This document shows positions 15,950 to 24,068 of a stretch of 64,000 bases of DNA, one piece after another. Source of the DNA: Bifidobacterium breve (GTDB lineage Bacteria; Actinomycetota; Acidimicrobiia; Acidimicrobiales; Ilumatobacteraceae); assembly GCA_945886445.1 (NCBI GenBank), contig CAMCZG010000001.1, positions 62,001-126,000 on the forward strand. The letters are read 5' to 3'. The notes under the pieces were generated by a model, which ran no database searches, was not told the origin of the DNA, and saw nothing but the letters and a program-made list of their open reading frames with translations. Position numbers and translations under genes: made by a program. Positions within the stretch are counted from its first letter, which is position 1; each line of letters begins with the position of its first letter.

Positions 15950-16924
15950 ATGGCCAATACCCAACAACGCAAGAAGCCCTCAACTTCTTCTCGCAACAGT
16001 TCTCCTCAGCGGCAACAGGCTCGCCCAGCCCAAAAGACTCCTGTCGCAAAACCAGTTCCAGCAAAAGTTGCTTCGCCTGCCAAAGCGGCTGTGGTCAAAC
16101 TGGAGAAGAGGTTTTCGCTCAAGCCATACTTTCTTCTTCTCGGGGCCTTTGTCGGCGTTCTTATTGGTGTGGTACCAACGCTTGTCTTAGGGCTTGTTGT
16201 GTTGCTCCCAATTTTCGTTGTCCTTGGGGCCGGTTTTGGTTTGGTTGTGTATCGGCGAGCAGTAGCGCAGAGTTTTTCTCTCATGAATTCCTTTGTGACC
16301 TCACAAGAAATTAACAGCGAAGATCATCCTCGACTCTTTAACTTGCTCGAAAGCTTGTGTGCGGTTTCTGGAGTATCGGTGCCAGTTGTTGGCGTAACAA
16401 CCGATGCAACTGTTAATGCTTATGTGGTCGCAGACCCACTTGGCGTTGAACAAAGCCACGTCGTTTTCACCGAGGGCGCATTGCGAGTCATGGAGCGCAT
16501 CGAATTAGAAGGTTTCGTTGCTGCATGTTTGGCAAGAATGAAATCTGGGCGACTCGAATTGCAAACAGAAACGGCTGGTGTAGTTGCAGCGCTTGGAAAG
16601 TTCATTCCTTCTGGTCTTGCACGCAAGGCACTTGAAGCGTGTTTCGTTACGCAAGATGTTTTTGATTCCGATATCAAGGCCTGCGGCATCACGCGCTTTC
16701 CGCCAGGCCTCATTGCTGCTTATGAGAAAATGTCTGCTGAGTCAACAGTCACATCGGGTGTGAATCCGTTGAATATCCATCTCTGGTTGGCAAACCCAAG
16801 GAGCACATTTTCAGCAAACTCATCGAATTCATCGGTAAGCGGTGCATCGTCTTCTACAGTTATAGGAAGTGAAGTTGTGCACCCTGCACTAGCCACGCGA
16901 TTGGCATTACTCCGGGAGATATAA
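15950..16924 (+). CDS. Membrane protein with a degenerate M48 metalloprotease-like domain
   Basis: A 324-residue protein. The first 50 residues are Lys/Pro/Ala-rich; two hydrophobic helices follow (59-77 and 79-100), as in HtpX-like proteases. The segment HPRLFNLLESLCAVSGVSVP (126-145), then NAYVVADPLG, VFTEGALRVM, ELEGFVAACLARMKSG, and the tail HPALATRLALLRE match the M48 order of landmarks. Where M48 enzymes have HEXXH, this protein reads ACLAR (192-196): both zinc histidines and the catalytic glutamate are gone. It is thus predicted to be proteolytically inactive and may be structural or regulatory. It begins 3 bp after pimA. The family call is my own alignment by eye. Confidence 0.7.
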   Translation: MANTQQRKKPSTSSRNSSPQRQQARPAQKTPVAKPVPAKVASPAKAAVVKLEKRFSLKPYFLLLGAFVGVLIGVVPTLVLGLVVLLPIFVVLGAGFGLVVYRRAVAQSFSLMNSFVTSQEINSEDHPRLFNLLESLCAVSGVSVPVVGVTTDATVNAYVVADPLGVEQSHVVFTEGALRVMERIELEGFVAACLARMKSGRLELQTETAGVVAALGKFIPSGLARKALEACFVTQDVFDSDIKACGITRFPPGLIAAYEKMSAESTVTSGVNPLNIHLWLANPRSTFSANSSNSSVSGASSSTVIGSEVVHPALATRLALLREI

Positions 16925-16927
16925 AAG

Positions 16928-18022
16928 TTGAAGTCATCAGTGAAGTTGAATATGCGTTTCATCTCAGCAGTTGTTGTAGCCGGCGGCTTAGCGCTCGCAG
17001 CCTGCGGCGGTAGTTCCACAACTTCCGATACCGAACCTGGCTATGGCGATGGTTCGCTGGTGTCAGAGCTCTCCGGGCCAACCACTACCTTGCCAGCGCC
17101 AGAGGTCATGCCACTTACTGGTTTGCCTATCACTGATGCAGCAACTTCCATTCGTCCTGCACTTGTTGCGAAGATCGATAATCATCCAGCGGCACGCCCG
17201 CAGTCGGGGCTCAATGCGGCCGACATTGTTTATGAAGAAAACGTAGAGCAACTCACGCGGTTAGCTGCAGTGTTTCATACCAATGCTCCAACAAGCGTCG
17301 GTCCTATTCGTAGTGGTCGCACACAAGACGTTGCGTTGTTCTCGGCTTATTTGAATCCGCTTTTTGTATGGAGTGGTGGCAACAGCAAAGTGTCCTCTGC
17401 AGTTAAGAATTCACCTTTGGTGAACATGGGCGCTTTGATTGCTTACAAACAAGGCGGTTATCGCCGAGAATCAGGTCGCAAGGCTCCGCACAACTTGTAT
17501 GCCGATGCCGAAAAAATATACACACTTACTCCAAAAGGTGCCTCACGCCCGCCGCAGCAATTTGTGTACCGTGGCGATAGCGATGCAATGCCAACTTCTG
17601 CATCGTCGTCCGCTGGCCTGCATCTCTCGATGGACGGTGTTCAAGTGTCGTGGATGTGGGACACAGCATCGTCGTCGTACATGCGATGGAGCGGCAAAGA
17701 TAAGCATCTCGATGCAGACAAAACTCAAGTAGCAGCGAAAAATGTGGTGGTCATGTACATGGTGTACAAGGCGAGCGCAGCCGATGTGCGCAGCCCTGAA
17801 GCACAAAGCGTGGGTGAAGGCGATGCATGGATCTACAGCAATGGATCGCTCGTCAAGGGCAAATGGGCGCGTGCCCTTGCAACCGATGTCTTCACCCTCA
17901 CCGATTCTGCAGGTGCTCCTGTCAAGCTCACACCAGGCAATACATGGATTGAACTTCCTCGCCTCAATAAGGGTGCCGATATTCCTACAGGGTCTGATCC
18001 AGCAAAAATCAAGTTCCCGTAA
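16928..18022 (+). CDS. DUF3048-family lipoprotein
   Basis: Secreted lipoprotein of 364 aa. The N-terminus has a basic start, the hydrophobic stretch FISAVVVAGGLALAAC and lipobox LAAC-G, so it should be lipidated on that cysteine, followed by a Ser/Thr-rich linker. The body matches the DUF3048 (YerB-like) family: LTGLPITDAATSIRPALVAKIDN, ARPQSGLNAADIVYEE, and PTSVGPIRSGRTQD, each a known block of the family. Function is not established. The start may be TTG 16928 (3 bp after the previous stop) or ATG 16952, which gives a more usual signal peptide (MRFISAVV). No regulator or partner is visible beyond the upstream membrane protein. Confidence 0.85.
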   Translation: MKSSVKLNMRFISAVVVAGGLALAACGGSSTTSDTEPGYGDGSLVSELSGPTTTLPAPEVMPLTGLPITDAATSIRPALVAKIDNHPAARPQSGLNAADIVYEENVEQLTRLAAVFHTNAPTSVGPIRSGRTQDVALFSAYLNPLFVWSGGNSKVSSAVKNSPLVNMGALIAYKQGGYRRESGRKAPHNLYADAEKIYTLTPKGASRPPQQFVYRGDSDAMPTSASSSAGLHLSMDGVQVSWMWDTASSSYMRWSGKDKHLDADKTQVAAKNVVVMYMVYKASAADVRSPEAQSVGEGDAWIYSNGSLVKGKWARALATDVFTLTDSAGAPVKLTPGNTWIELPRLNKGADIPTGSDPAKIKFP

Positions 18023-18043
18023 GACACATCGCGCCTCGCTAGG

Positions 18044-18049
18044 TACGAT
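18044..18049 (+). promoter_or_regulatory. Candidate promoter of pdxS (leaderless)
   Basis: TACGAT ends 6 nt before ATG 18056. AAGACA at 18021-18026 is a possible -35 element with a 17-bp spacer. Confidence 0.5.
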
Positions 18050-18055
18050 AGAGAC

Positions 18056-18946
18056 ATGACTTCTACATCTTCGAACTCCGGCTCAATGCGTGTGAATCGC
18101 GGTCTTGCAGAAATGCTGAAGGGTGGCGTCATCATGGATGTGGTCACGCCTGGGCAAGCAAAAATTGCTGAAGATGCCGGAGCATGTGCAGTCATGGCTC
18201 TTGAGCGCGTACCTGCCGACATTCGTCGCGATGGAGGCGTAGCTCGAATGAGCGATGTTGAGATGATTGAAGGCATTCAAGCAAGCGTCAGCATCCCAGT
18301 CATGGCGAAAGTTCGCATTGGTCATTTCGTTGAAGCACAAATTCTTCAATCATTAGGTGTTGACTTTATAGATGAGTCTGAAGTACTCACCCCGGCTGAC
18401 GAGGCTCATCACATCGATAAATTTAATTTCACTGTTCCTTTTGTATGTGGTGCTACCAACCTTGGTGAAGCGCTACGACGCATCAGCGAAGGTGCGTGCA
18501 TGATTCGTTCCAAGGGTGAGGCAGGAACAGGAAACATTGTTGAAGCAGTGCGGCACCTGCGCAGCATTATTGGCGATATTCGGCGCATCACGCAGGCCGA
18601 TTCTGCCGAATTATTCGATTGGGCAAAGAAACTGCAGGCGCCTTTGCCATTAGTGCAAGAAGTTGCAGAACTCGGGTGGCTTCCAGTGCCAATGTTCTGT
18701 GCCGGCGGCATTGCAACACCTGCAGATGCAGCGTTGGCAATGCAGTTAGGTGCTGAAGCAGTATTTGTTGGCTCAGGAATTTTTAAGAGTGATGATCCAG
18801 CCCCGCGTGCCCGAGCCATTGTTGAAGCAACTACTCATTTCCGTGATGCAAGTATTTTGGCAAAGGTCAGCCGCGGTTTAGGTGCCCCAATGACCGGCAT
18901 TGCGATGGATGAAATTAATCAGCGCTATGCAGAGCGTGGTTGGTGA
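18056..18946 (+). CDS. pdxS: Pyridoxal 5'-phosphate synthase subunit PdxS
   Basis: Synthase subunit of the DXP-independent vitamin B6 pathway. It builds PLP from ribose 5-phosphate, glyceraldehyde 3-phosphate and ammonia supplied by PdxT. The 296-residue barrel protein contains [20 protein letters not shown] near the N-terminus, the imine-forming Lys in [16 protein letters not shown], the second lysine in [18 protein letters not shown], and the [17 protein letters not shown] and FVGSGIFKS phosphate-binding segments. Length is standard. pdxT follows after 25 bp, and together they make the 12+12 synthase-glutaminase complex known for this family. Confidence 0.97.
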   Translation: MTSTSSNSGSMRVNRGLAEMLKGGVIMDVVTPGQAKIAEDAGACAVMALERVPADIRRDGGVARMSDVEMIEGIQASVSIPVMAKVRIGHFVEAQILQSLGVDFIDESEVLTPADEAHHIDKFNFTVPFVCGATNLGEALRRISEGACMIRSKGEAGTGNIVEAVRHLRSIIGDIRRITQADSAELFDWAKKLQAPLPLVQEVAELGWLPVPMFCAGGIATPADAALAMQLGAEAVFVGSGIFKSDDPAPRARAIVEATTHFRDASILAKVSRGLGAPMTGIAMDEINQRYAERGW

Positions 18947-18971
18947 CCTCAAGTAGAGGTCACGAAAGCCC

Positions 18972-19562
18972 ATGCCCATCGTCGGAGTTTTAGCTCTTCA
19001 AGGCGCGTTCCATGCCCACGTTAAAGCACTGAGCCAACTCAATGTTGAAGTGCGCGAAGTGCGTTTGCCTCACGATCTAGATGGTGTCGACGGGGTGGTG
19101 CTGCCAGGTGGGGAAAGCACCACAATGTCGCAGTTGCTCTTGTCGAGTGGCGTTTTCGATGTTCTTACTCAGCGTATTGCTGATGGACTGCCCACAATGG
19201 GTACTTGTGCTGGCCTTATTCTTCTTGCTGAGCGAGTACTCGATGCGCGCCCCGACCAGGTGAGTTGCTCAGTTCTCGACGTCACGGTGCGTCGCAATGG
19301 ATACGGGCGTCAAATTAATAGTTTCGAAACCGATATTGCCGTGACAGGGCTCGAAACTCCTTTCACCGCAGTCTTTATCCGTGCTCCCATCATTGAAGAG
19401 GTGGGTGGTGGGGTAGAAATTCTTGCTGTGCACAACGGTGTACCAGTAGCCGTGGCTTCGCAAAATGTTCTCGCCGCGTCATTCCACCCAGAACTCACCA
19501 GCGATGTACGATTTCATGAACTTTTTCTCCATATGATTTCGTCGGCGAGCACCGTTCGGTAA
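18972..19562 (+). CDS. pdxT: Pyridoxal 5'-phosphate synthase glutaminase subunit PdxT
   Basis: Class I glutaminase that delivers ammonia to PdxS. The 196-residue protein begins MPIVGVLALQGAFHAHVKAL, has the GGESTTMSQLL oxyanion segment, the nucleophilic Cys in MGTCAGLILLA, and the His-Glu of the triad in SFHPELTSD near the C-terminus. Length is normal for the family. ATG 18972 lies 25 bp after pdxS, and the same gene pair precedes yebC and ruvC in mycobacteria. No promoter-like box was found directly before it, so cotranscription with pdxS is likely. Confidence 0.96.
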   Translation: MPIVGVLALQGAFHAHVKALSQLNVEVREVRLPHDLDGVDGVVLPGGESTTMSQLLLSSGVFDVLTQRIADGLPTMGTCAGLILLAERVLDARPDQVSCSVLDVTVRRNGYGRQINSFETDIAVTGLETPFTAVFIRAPIIEEVGGGVEILAVHNGVPVAVASQNVLAASFHPELTSDVRFHELFLHMISSASTVR

Positions 19563-19588
19563 CAAGTACACCTATAAGGGCAGGGAAT

Positions 19589-20338
19589 ATGTCAGGCCAT
19601 TCCAAATGGGCAACGATCAAACACAAAAAGGCTGCTGTCGATAAGAAGCGTGGAAAGCTTTTTGCCAAGATGGCTCGTCAAATTGAAGTTGCAGCTCGTG
19701 AAGGTGGTGGTGACGCAGAAACCAATGCGGCACTGCGAACAGTTGTGCTGAAGGCAAAAGCCGGACAAATGACAAATGAGGCTATTGATCGCGCAGTTAA
19801 GCGTGGAAGCGGCGAAGCAAATGGTGCGAACTATGAATCCATCACCTACGAAGGCTATGGGCCAGGTGGTGTTGCAATGTTGGTAGATGTGCTCACCGAC
19901 AATCGCAATCGCACAGCGTCAGACGTGCGCCTTGCTTTCTCGAAATTTGGTGGTTCCATGGCCGAGCCCGGAGCAGTTGGTTGGCAGTTTTCGCGTAAAG
20001 GCGTCATCATCGTCGACGGGGCTGCCTCAGAAGATGATGTAATGACTGCCGCGCTTGAATCTGGTGCTGACGATATTGAACGCGATGGCGATGTGTGGCG
20101 CGTGACAACAGAGCCATCGGCAATGTGGAACGTTAAAATTGCACTGGAAGCAGCGAAGTTCACAGTGCTCGATGCGGAAAGTACCATGGTGTCCGACACG
20201 TCAATTCCGGTATCTGATGTTGAAGATGCGCGCAAAGTTCTGCGCATCATGGACATGTTGGAAGACAACGACGATGTTCAAGACGTGTATTCAAATTTCG
20301 ATATAGCGGAAGAAATTATGGCGGAGATGGATCAATGA
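19589..20338 (+). CDS. yebC: YebC/PmpR-family regulatory or translation-associated protein
   Basis: Broadly conserved DUF28 protein of 249 aa. Family members have been reported as DNA-binding regulators and, more recently, as factors that relieve ribosome stalling; which applies here cannot be told. The N-terminus MSGHSKWATIKHKKAAVDKK, the segment REGGGDAETNAALR, the DRAVKRGSG motif, and YEGYGPGGVAMLVD with TDNRNRT are diagnostic. It lies directly upstream of the peroxiredoxin and ruvCAB, a common order in actinobacteria. ATG 19589 is preceded by AGGGA. Its TGA overlaps the next start (ATGA). Confidence 0.95.
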   Translation: MSGHSKWATIKHKKAAVDKKRGKLFAKMARQIEVAAREGGGDAETNAALRTVVLKAKAGQMTNEAIDRAVKRGSGEANGANYESITYEGYGPGGVAMLVDVLTDNRNRTASDVRLAFSKFGGSMAEPGAVGWQFSRKGVIIVDGAASEDDVMTAALESGADDIERDGDVWRVTTEPSAMWNVKIALEAAKFTVLDAESTMVSDTSIPVSDVEDARKVLRIMDMLEDNDDVQDVYSNFDIAEEIMAEMDQ

Positions 20339-20790
20339 GTATTTCAGTTGGAGACCAAGCACCCGATTTTTCACTGGTAGGCACAGGCAATGTGACCCAC
20401 TCGTTAAATGCTTATAAAGGGAAAACAGTTGTTCTTGTGTTTTACCCGGGCGACAACACCCCTGTGTGCACCAAGCAGCTTGTGTGTTACAACAATGAAC
20501 TTGCACAATTCAGTGAGTTAGACGCGCAGGTTCTTGCTCTCTCGGCGCAAGATCTCGAGAGTCACGAAAAATTTGCGGCCCAACACGGTTTCCAGTTTCC
20601 GCTGCTAGCCGATACGGAAAAATCGGTTGCCCGTGCATACGGAGTTCTGGGGCCACTCGGCATTCCACGGCGCAGCATTTTCGTCATCGACGCCTCTGGG
20701 GTGGTCCGCTATGTGCACAGGGCCCTTGTGGGGGTTACGTTTCGCCCGGTGGAAGAACTGGTTGCCGCTATTTCCGCAGCAAATGCTTAA
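20335..20790 (+). CDS. bcp: Bcp-type peroxiredoxin
   Basis: Thiol peroxidase of the AhpC/Bcp family, 151 aa, that reduces hydrogen peroxide and organic hydroperoxides in the cytosol. The active-site block is FYPGDNTPVCTKQLVC, with the peroxidatic Cys after PV and a second Cys six residues later. Classical Bcp has its resolving Cys five residues on, so the pair is spaced slightly differently here. The catalytic Thr of TPVC and the Arg in GIPRRSIFVID are present. ATG 20335 overlaps the yebC stop. Insertion between yebC and ruvC is not typical of mycobacteria. The reductant (thioredoxin or mycothiol-linked) is unknown. Confidence 0.9.
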   Translation: MSISVGDQAPDFSLVGTGNVTHSLNAYKGKTVVLVFYPGDNTPVCTKQLVCYNNELAQFSELDAQVLALSAQDLESHEKFAAQHGFQFPLLADTEKSVARAYGVLGPLGIPRRSIFVIDASGVVRYVHRALVGVTFRPVEELVAAISAANA

Positions 20791-20809
20791 CTTCACCAAC
20801 CTATTTGGC

Positions 20810-20815
20810 TACAAT
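20810..20815 (+). promoter_or_regulatory. Candidate promoter of ruvC (leaderless)
   Basis: TACAAT ends 7 nt before ATG 20823, with TTAACT at 20787-20792 as a possible -35 box after a 17-bp spacer. This argues for ATG 20823 over TTG 20805. Confidence 0.55.
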
Positions 20816-20822
20816 CAAACAT

Positions 20823-21380
20823 ATGTTCGTACCAGAAAAGGCTCCTCAAGCGTCGCCTGTTGTCCTGGGCATCGACCCGGGCCTCACGCGGTGTGGTTAC
20901 GCGGTCCTGCGGCGTACCTCTGGGGGGAAATACGAGGCCGAAGCACTAGCGCTCGGGGTCATACGTACTGAACCGAGCGAACACCTGGCAAATCGTCTTG
21001 CTCAGGTGCATGAAGACATCACCGATCTCCTTGCCGAATTTTCACCAGATGCTGTTGTCATCGAGCAGGTGTTTCTCCACCACAACGTACGTACCGCAAT
21101 GAGCGTTGCACAAGTCAGTGGAGTGGTGTTGTCGCTAGCCGCGCTAGCCGGCTGTGCGGTGGCCCAATACACGCCTACTCAGGTAAAAGCTGCTGTTGCC
21201 GGCTGGGGTCAAGCCGATAAAACACAAATTCAAAAAATGGTGAAGGCGCGACTCGGTTTGGCGTCGCTCCCACAACCAGCAGACGCCGCCGATGCCGCTG
21301 CGTTGGCCTTGTGTCATCTTGCAATGTCGCCAGCTCTTTCTGGGGCCAACACGCGTATTTCACGCAGGGTTGCTTCATGA
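20823..21380 (+). CDS. ruvC: Holliday junction resolvase RuvC
   Basis: Endonuclease that cuts Holliday junctions made by recombination and moved by RuvAB. RNase H-like fold, 185 aa. Acidic catalytic residues are visible: Asp in VLGIDPGLTRCGYAVL, Glu in VVIEQVFLHHN, and the two Asp in PADAADAAALALCH. The start ATG 20823 (MFVPEKAPQ) fits both the family length and the leaderless-type -10 box 7 nt upstream. It heads a ruvC-ruvA-ruvB operon with ATGA and 8-bp overlaps, a standard arrangement. Confidence 0.96.
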   Translation: MFVPEKAPQASPVVLGIDPGLTRCGYAVLRRTSGGKYEAEALALGVIRTEPSEHLANRLAQVHEDITDLLAEFSPDAVVIEQVFLHHNVRTAMSVAQVSGVVLSLAALAGCAVAQYTPTQVKAAVAGWGQADKTQIQKMVKARLGLASLPQPADAADAAALALCHLAMSPALSGANTRISRRVAS

Positions 21381-21976
21381 TCGGATCCTTGCGCGGAACA
21401 GTGCTCGAGCGCAATGCACCTGCCCATGTGCTTGTTGAAGTGTCAGGTGTGGGGTACATCGTGACGGTGACCCCAAGAGTTTTTGGTGAGCTTGAGCCCA
21501 CCACAGCTTGCTTTTTATATGTCCATCATCAAGTTCGTGAAGATGCGCAAACGCTATTCGGTTTCCTTTCGCGTGAAGAACGTGACAGCTTTCAAATTCT
21601 CATTGCGGCTCACGGGGTGGGGCCATCAATGGCAATGGCTGTTTTGGCGACGCACTCTCCAAAAGGGCTGGCGAACATCGTCATTACCTCCGATCTTGCA
21701 GCTCTCACAATGGTGCCAGGAGTCGGTAAAAAAACCGCCGAACGACTTCTCGTTGAATTACGTGGCAAGTTCGACATGCTCGATTTGCCAAGTATCAGCG
21801 GAGCAGAATCGCACGGCACTTCGTCACTCGGAGATTTACGCGAAGCGCTCGTCGGATTGGGCTACGACAACGAGGAAATTCGTTCTGTCCTTTCTGAATT
21901 GAATCCTGCAACAGATGCCACGTTGGAAAAGGTGTTGCGCGATGCCCTGCAAATTCTCGGAGCTCGACGTGCGTGA
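21377..21976 (+). CDS. ruvA: Holliday junction branch migration protein RuvA
   Basis: Tetrameric DNA-binding subunit that holds the four-way junction for the RuvB motors. The 199-residue protein opens [12 protein letters not shown], the OB-fold domain, then has helix-hairpin-helix motifs in [13 protein letters not shown] and [19 protein letters not shown], and a C-terminal RuvB-contacting domain starting around [16 protein letters not shown]. The start overlaps the ruvC stop (ATGA 21377-21380). Length and domain order are standard. Confidence 0.96.
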   Translation: MIGSLRGTVLERNAPAHVLVEVSGVGYIVTVTPRVFGELEPTTACFLYVHHQVREDAQTLFGFLSREERDSFQILIAAHGVGPSMAMAVLATHSPKGLANIVITSDLAALTMVPGVGKKTAERLLVELRGKFDMLDLPSISGAESHGTSSLGDLREALVGLGYDNEEIRSVLSELNPATDATLEKVLRDALQILGARRA

Positions 21977-23018
21977 CGAATTTGTTGATCCGCATATATT
22001 GACGCCGCATCACACGGAACGTGAGGTGGAAATGGAGAGCGAAGAGACGGGGTTGCGCCCGCGGCTCCTCGACGACTTCATTGGCCAACGAGAGCTCAAA
22101 GAACATTTACGTATCGTTCTCACCGCGGCGCGCCAACGTTCGCAAGCGGCCGACCATGTGCTGTTGGCAGGTCCACCAGGGCTAGGTAAAACCACCATGG
22201 CATGCATCATCGCCGAAGAGATGGGTGCAAAATTGCACATCACTTCGGGCCCCGCGCTCGAACGTGCCGGCGACCTTGCCGCAATCCTCACCAAACTTGG
22301 CGAACATGACGTGTTGTTCATCGACGAAATTCATCGGCTGTCGCGTTCAGTTGAAGAAATTATGTATCCAGCGATGGAAGATTTCCAAATAGACATTGTT
22401 GTAGGCAAAGGCCCTGCAGCATCATCTATTCGCTTATCGCTACCGCCGTTTACATTGGTAGGCGCGACCACTCGCACCGGAATGATTACTGGTCCTTTGC
22501 GTGACCGTTTCGGTTTAGTAAGCCGGCTCGACTTTTACGATGAAGAAGAACTCACCGCAATTGTTCTGCGCGCTGCTCGCATTTTAAATATCACCATCGA
22601 TGGCGATGGTGCAGCACAAATTGCACGTCGCAGTCGGGGAACTCCACGAATCGCAAACCGACTATTACGTCGTGTGCGCGATTATGCAGAAGTGAATCAC
22701 CCAACACCGTCGGGTGAGGGAATAATTGATGCAGGTATTGCGGCCGATGCACTGGTTCTTTTCGGAGTCGATGCTCGCGGGCTCGACAAAGTAGACCGCG
22801 CCATTCTTTCTGCGCTATGCAAACAATTTGGTGGAGGCCCCGTTGGGCTCACTACGTTGGCTATTAGCGTCAGTGAACAGCCTGAAACGCTTGAAGATGT
22901 CTACGAGCCATTCCTCATCCAGCAAGGCTTCTTGTCGCGTACTCCGCGCGGTCGTATTGCAATGCCGGCGGCTTTTGAACATCTCCATATGACGCCACCT
23001 GAACGCTTTCCCTCGTAG
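21969..23018 (+). CDS. ruvB: Holliday junction branch migration ATPase RuvB
   Basis: AAA+ hexameric motor for branch migration, 349 aa. Walker A is [20 protein letters not shown], Walker B is [16 protein letters not shown], sensor 1 is GATTRTGMI, and the arginine finger region is [10 protein letters not shown]. The C-terminal winged helix includes [10 protein letters not shown] and [18 protein letters not shown] 21969 is taken as start, overlapping ruvA by 8 bp, and gives [15 protein letters not shown]; a later ATG at 22032 is possible, since the N-terminal 20 residues are poorly conserved. Its TAG stop forms part of the queA -10 box. Confidence 0.96.
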   Translation: MRDEFVDPHILTPHHTEREVEMESEETGLRPRLLDDFIGQRELKEHLRIVLTAARQRSQAADHVLLAGPPGLGKTTMACIIAEEMGAKLHITSGPALERAGDLAAILTKLGEHDVLFIDEIHRLSRSVEEIMYPAMEDFQIDIVVGKGPAASSIRLSLPPFTLVGATTRTGMITGPLRDRFGLVSRLDFYDEEELTAIVLRAARILNITIDGDGAAQIARRSRGTPRIANRLLRRVRDYAEVNHPTPSGEGIIDAGIAADALVLFGVDARGLDKVDRAILSALCKQFGGGPVGLTTLAISVSEQPETLEDVYEPFLIQQGFLSRTPRGRIAMPAAFEHLHMTPPERFPS

Positions 23019-23021
23019 TCT
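23016..23021 (+). promoter_or_regulatory. Candidate -10 box of queA, made from the ruvB stop codon
   Basis: TAGTCT, whose TAG is the ruvB stop, ends 6 nt before GTG 23028. It suggests a leaderless queA transcript starting within the ruvB-queA junction. Confidence 0.5.
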
Positions 23022-23027
23022 TGAACG

Positions 23028-24068
23028 GTGCAACTCGCCGATATCGACTACAACTTGCCCGACCACTTCATTGCACAAGTTCCCATGGAGCCCCGTGATG
23101 CCGCACGCATGCTGGTGTGTGTCAACGGCACAGTTGAGCATAAAAAGGTCAGCGACATCACCGACTTTTTGCAAGCGGGTGACGTTCTGGTTGTCAATGA
23201 AACCAGAGTGCTGTCAAGTCGGCTTTCCTTAGTGCGTAGTACGGGAGGTCGGGTAGAAGTGTTACTGCTTGAGCCTTTGCAAGATGATGATAGCGAATGG
23301 GAAGCTCTCATTCGACCCGGTCGAAAAATGCGAGTCGGTGAATTTCTTGCTACGTCTTCGGGTGAAAAATTTGCAGAAGTGCTTGGCCGCTCTGCTGCTG
23401 GCGACACCTTTCGCATCCGGTTATGTGTTGGAGCAACTCCCAGCGAGCGTAGGGCCGCAATAGAGGCGGTAGGGGCATTGCCATTACCTCCGTACATCAC
23501 GACGACGTTGGAAGATCTTGAGCGCTATCAAACGGTGTATGCCCATGAGGCGAAGTCTTCTGCTGCGCCAACTGCTGGTTTGCATTTCACTTCTGAGTTG
23601 CTCGAAAAAATCAAAAATATGGGTGTGGTCATTGCGAAAGTGGAATTAGTAGTGGGACTCGACACCTTTAAACCAGTCGATGAAGAGAACCCCCTCAACC
23701 ATGTCATTCATTCCGAGTGGTACAACGTTCCGCAAGAAACCATGAATCTTGTTGAAAACGCAAAGCGAGTAGTTGCTGTTGGTACTACTTCAGTGCGCGC
23801 ACTTGAGTCGGCAGCTGTTGCCGGGGAACTCTCGGGTCGCACACGGCTTTTCATTACCCCCGGATACTCATGGAAACTTGTTGATCTCATGATGACCAAC
23901 TTTCATATGCCAAGAACCACGTTGTTGCTCATGGTGCAGGCATTCATCGGGGAAAAATGGCGAGATCTCTATGCTGAAGCACAACGTGAGAATTATCGTT
24001 TCCTTTCTTTTGGTGACGCCATGCTTCTTGCTCGGTTCAACAACTCAACGACGGAAAGCGACCTCTAG
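23028..24068 (+). CDS. queA: S-adenosylmethionine:tRNA ribosyltransferase-isomerase
   Basis: Penultimate enzyme of queuosine synthesis; it transfers and isomerises the ribosyl part of S-adenosylmethionine onto 7-aminomethyl-7-deazaguanine in tRNA, making epoxyqueuosine. The 346-residue protein starts MQLADIDYNLPDHFIAQVP, with LVVNETRVLSSRL near 50, SSAAPTAGLHFTSELL in the middle, and TTSVRALE, FITPGY and NFHMPRTTLLLMVQAF near the end, all family landmarks. GTG start 23028. It overlaps tgt by one base (TAGTG), which fits their sequential roles on the same tRNAs. Confidence 0.96.
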   Translation: MQLADIDYNLPDHFIAQVPMEPRDAARMLVCVNGTVEHKKVSDITDFLQAGDVLVVNETRVLSSRLSLVRSTGGRVEVLLLEPLQDDDSEWEALIRPGRKMRVGEFLATSSGEKFAEVLGRSAAGDTFRIRLCVGATPSERRAAIEAVGALPLPPYITTTLEDLERYQTVYAHEAKSSAAPTAGLHFTSELLEKIKNMGVVIAKVELVVGLDTFKPVDEENPLNHVIHSEWYNVPQETMNLVENAKRVVAVGTTSVRALESAAVAGELSGRTRLFITPGYSWKLVDLMMTNFHMPRTTLLLMVQAFIGEKWRDLYAEAQRENYRFLSFGDAMLLARFNNSTTESDL

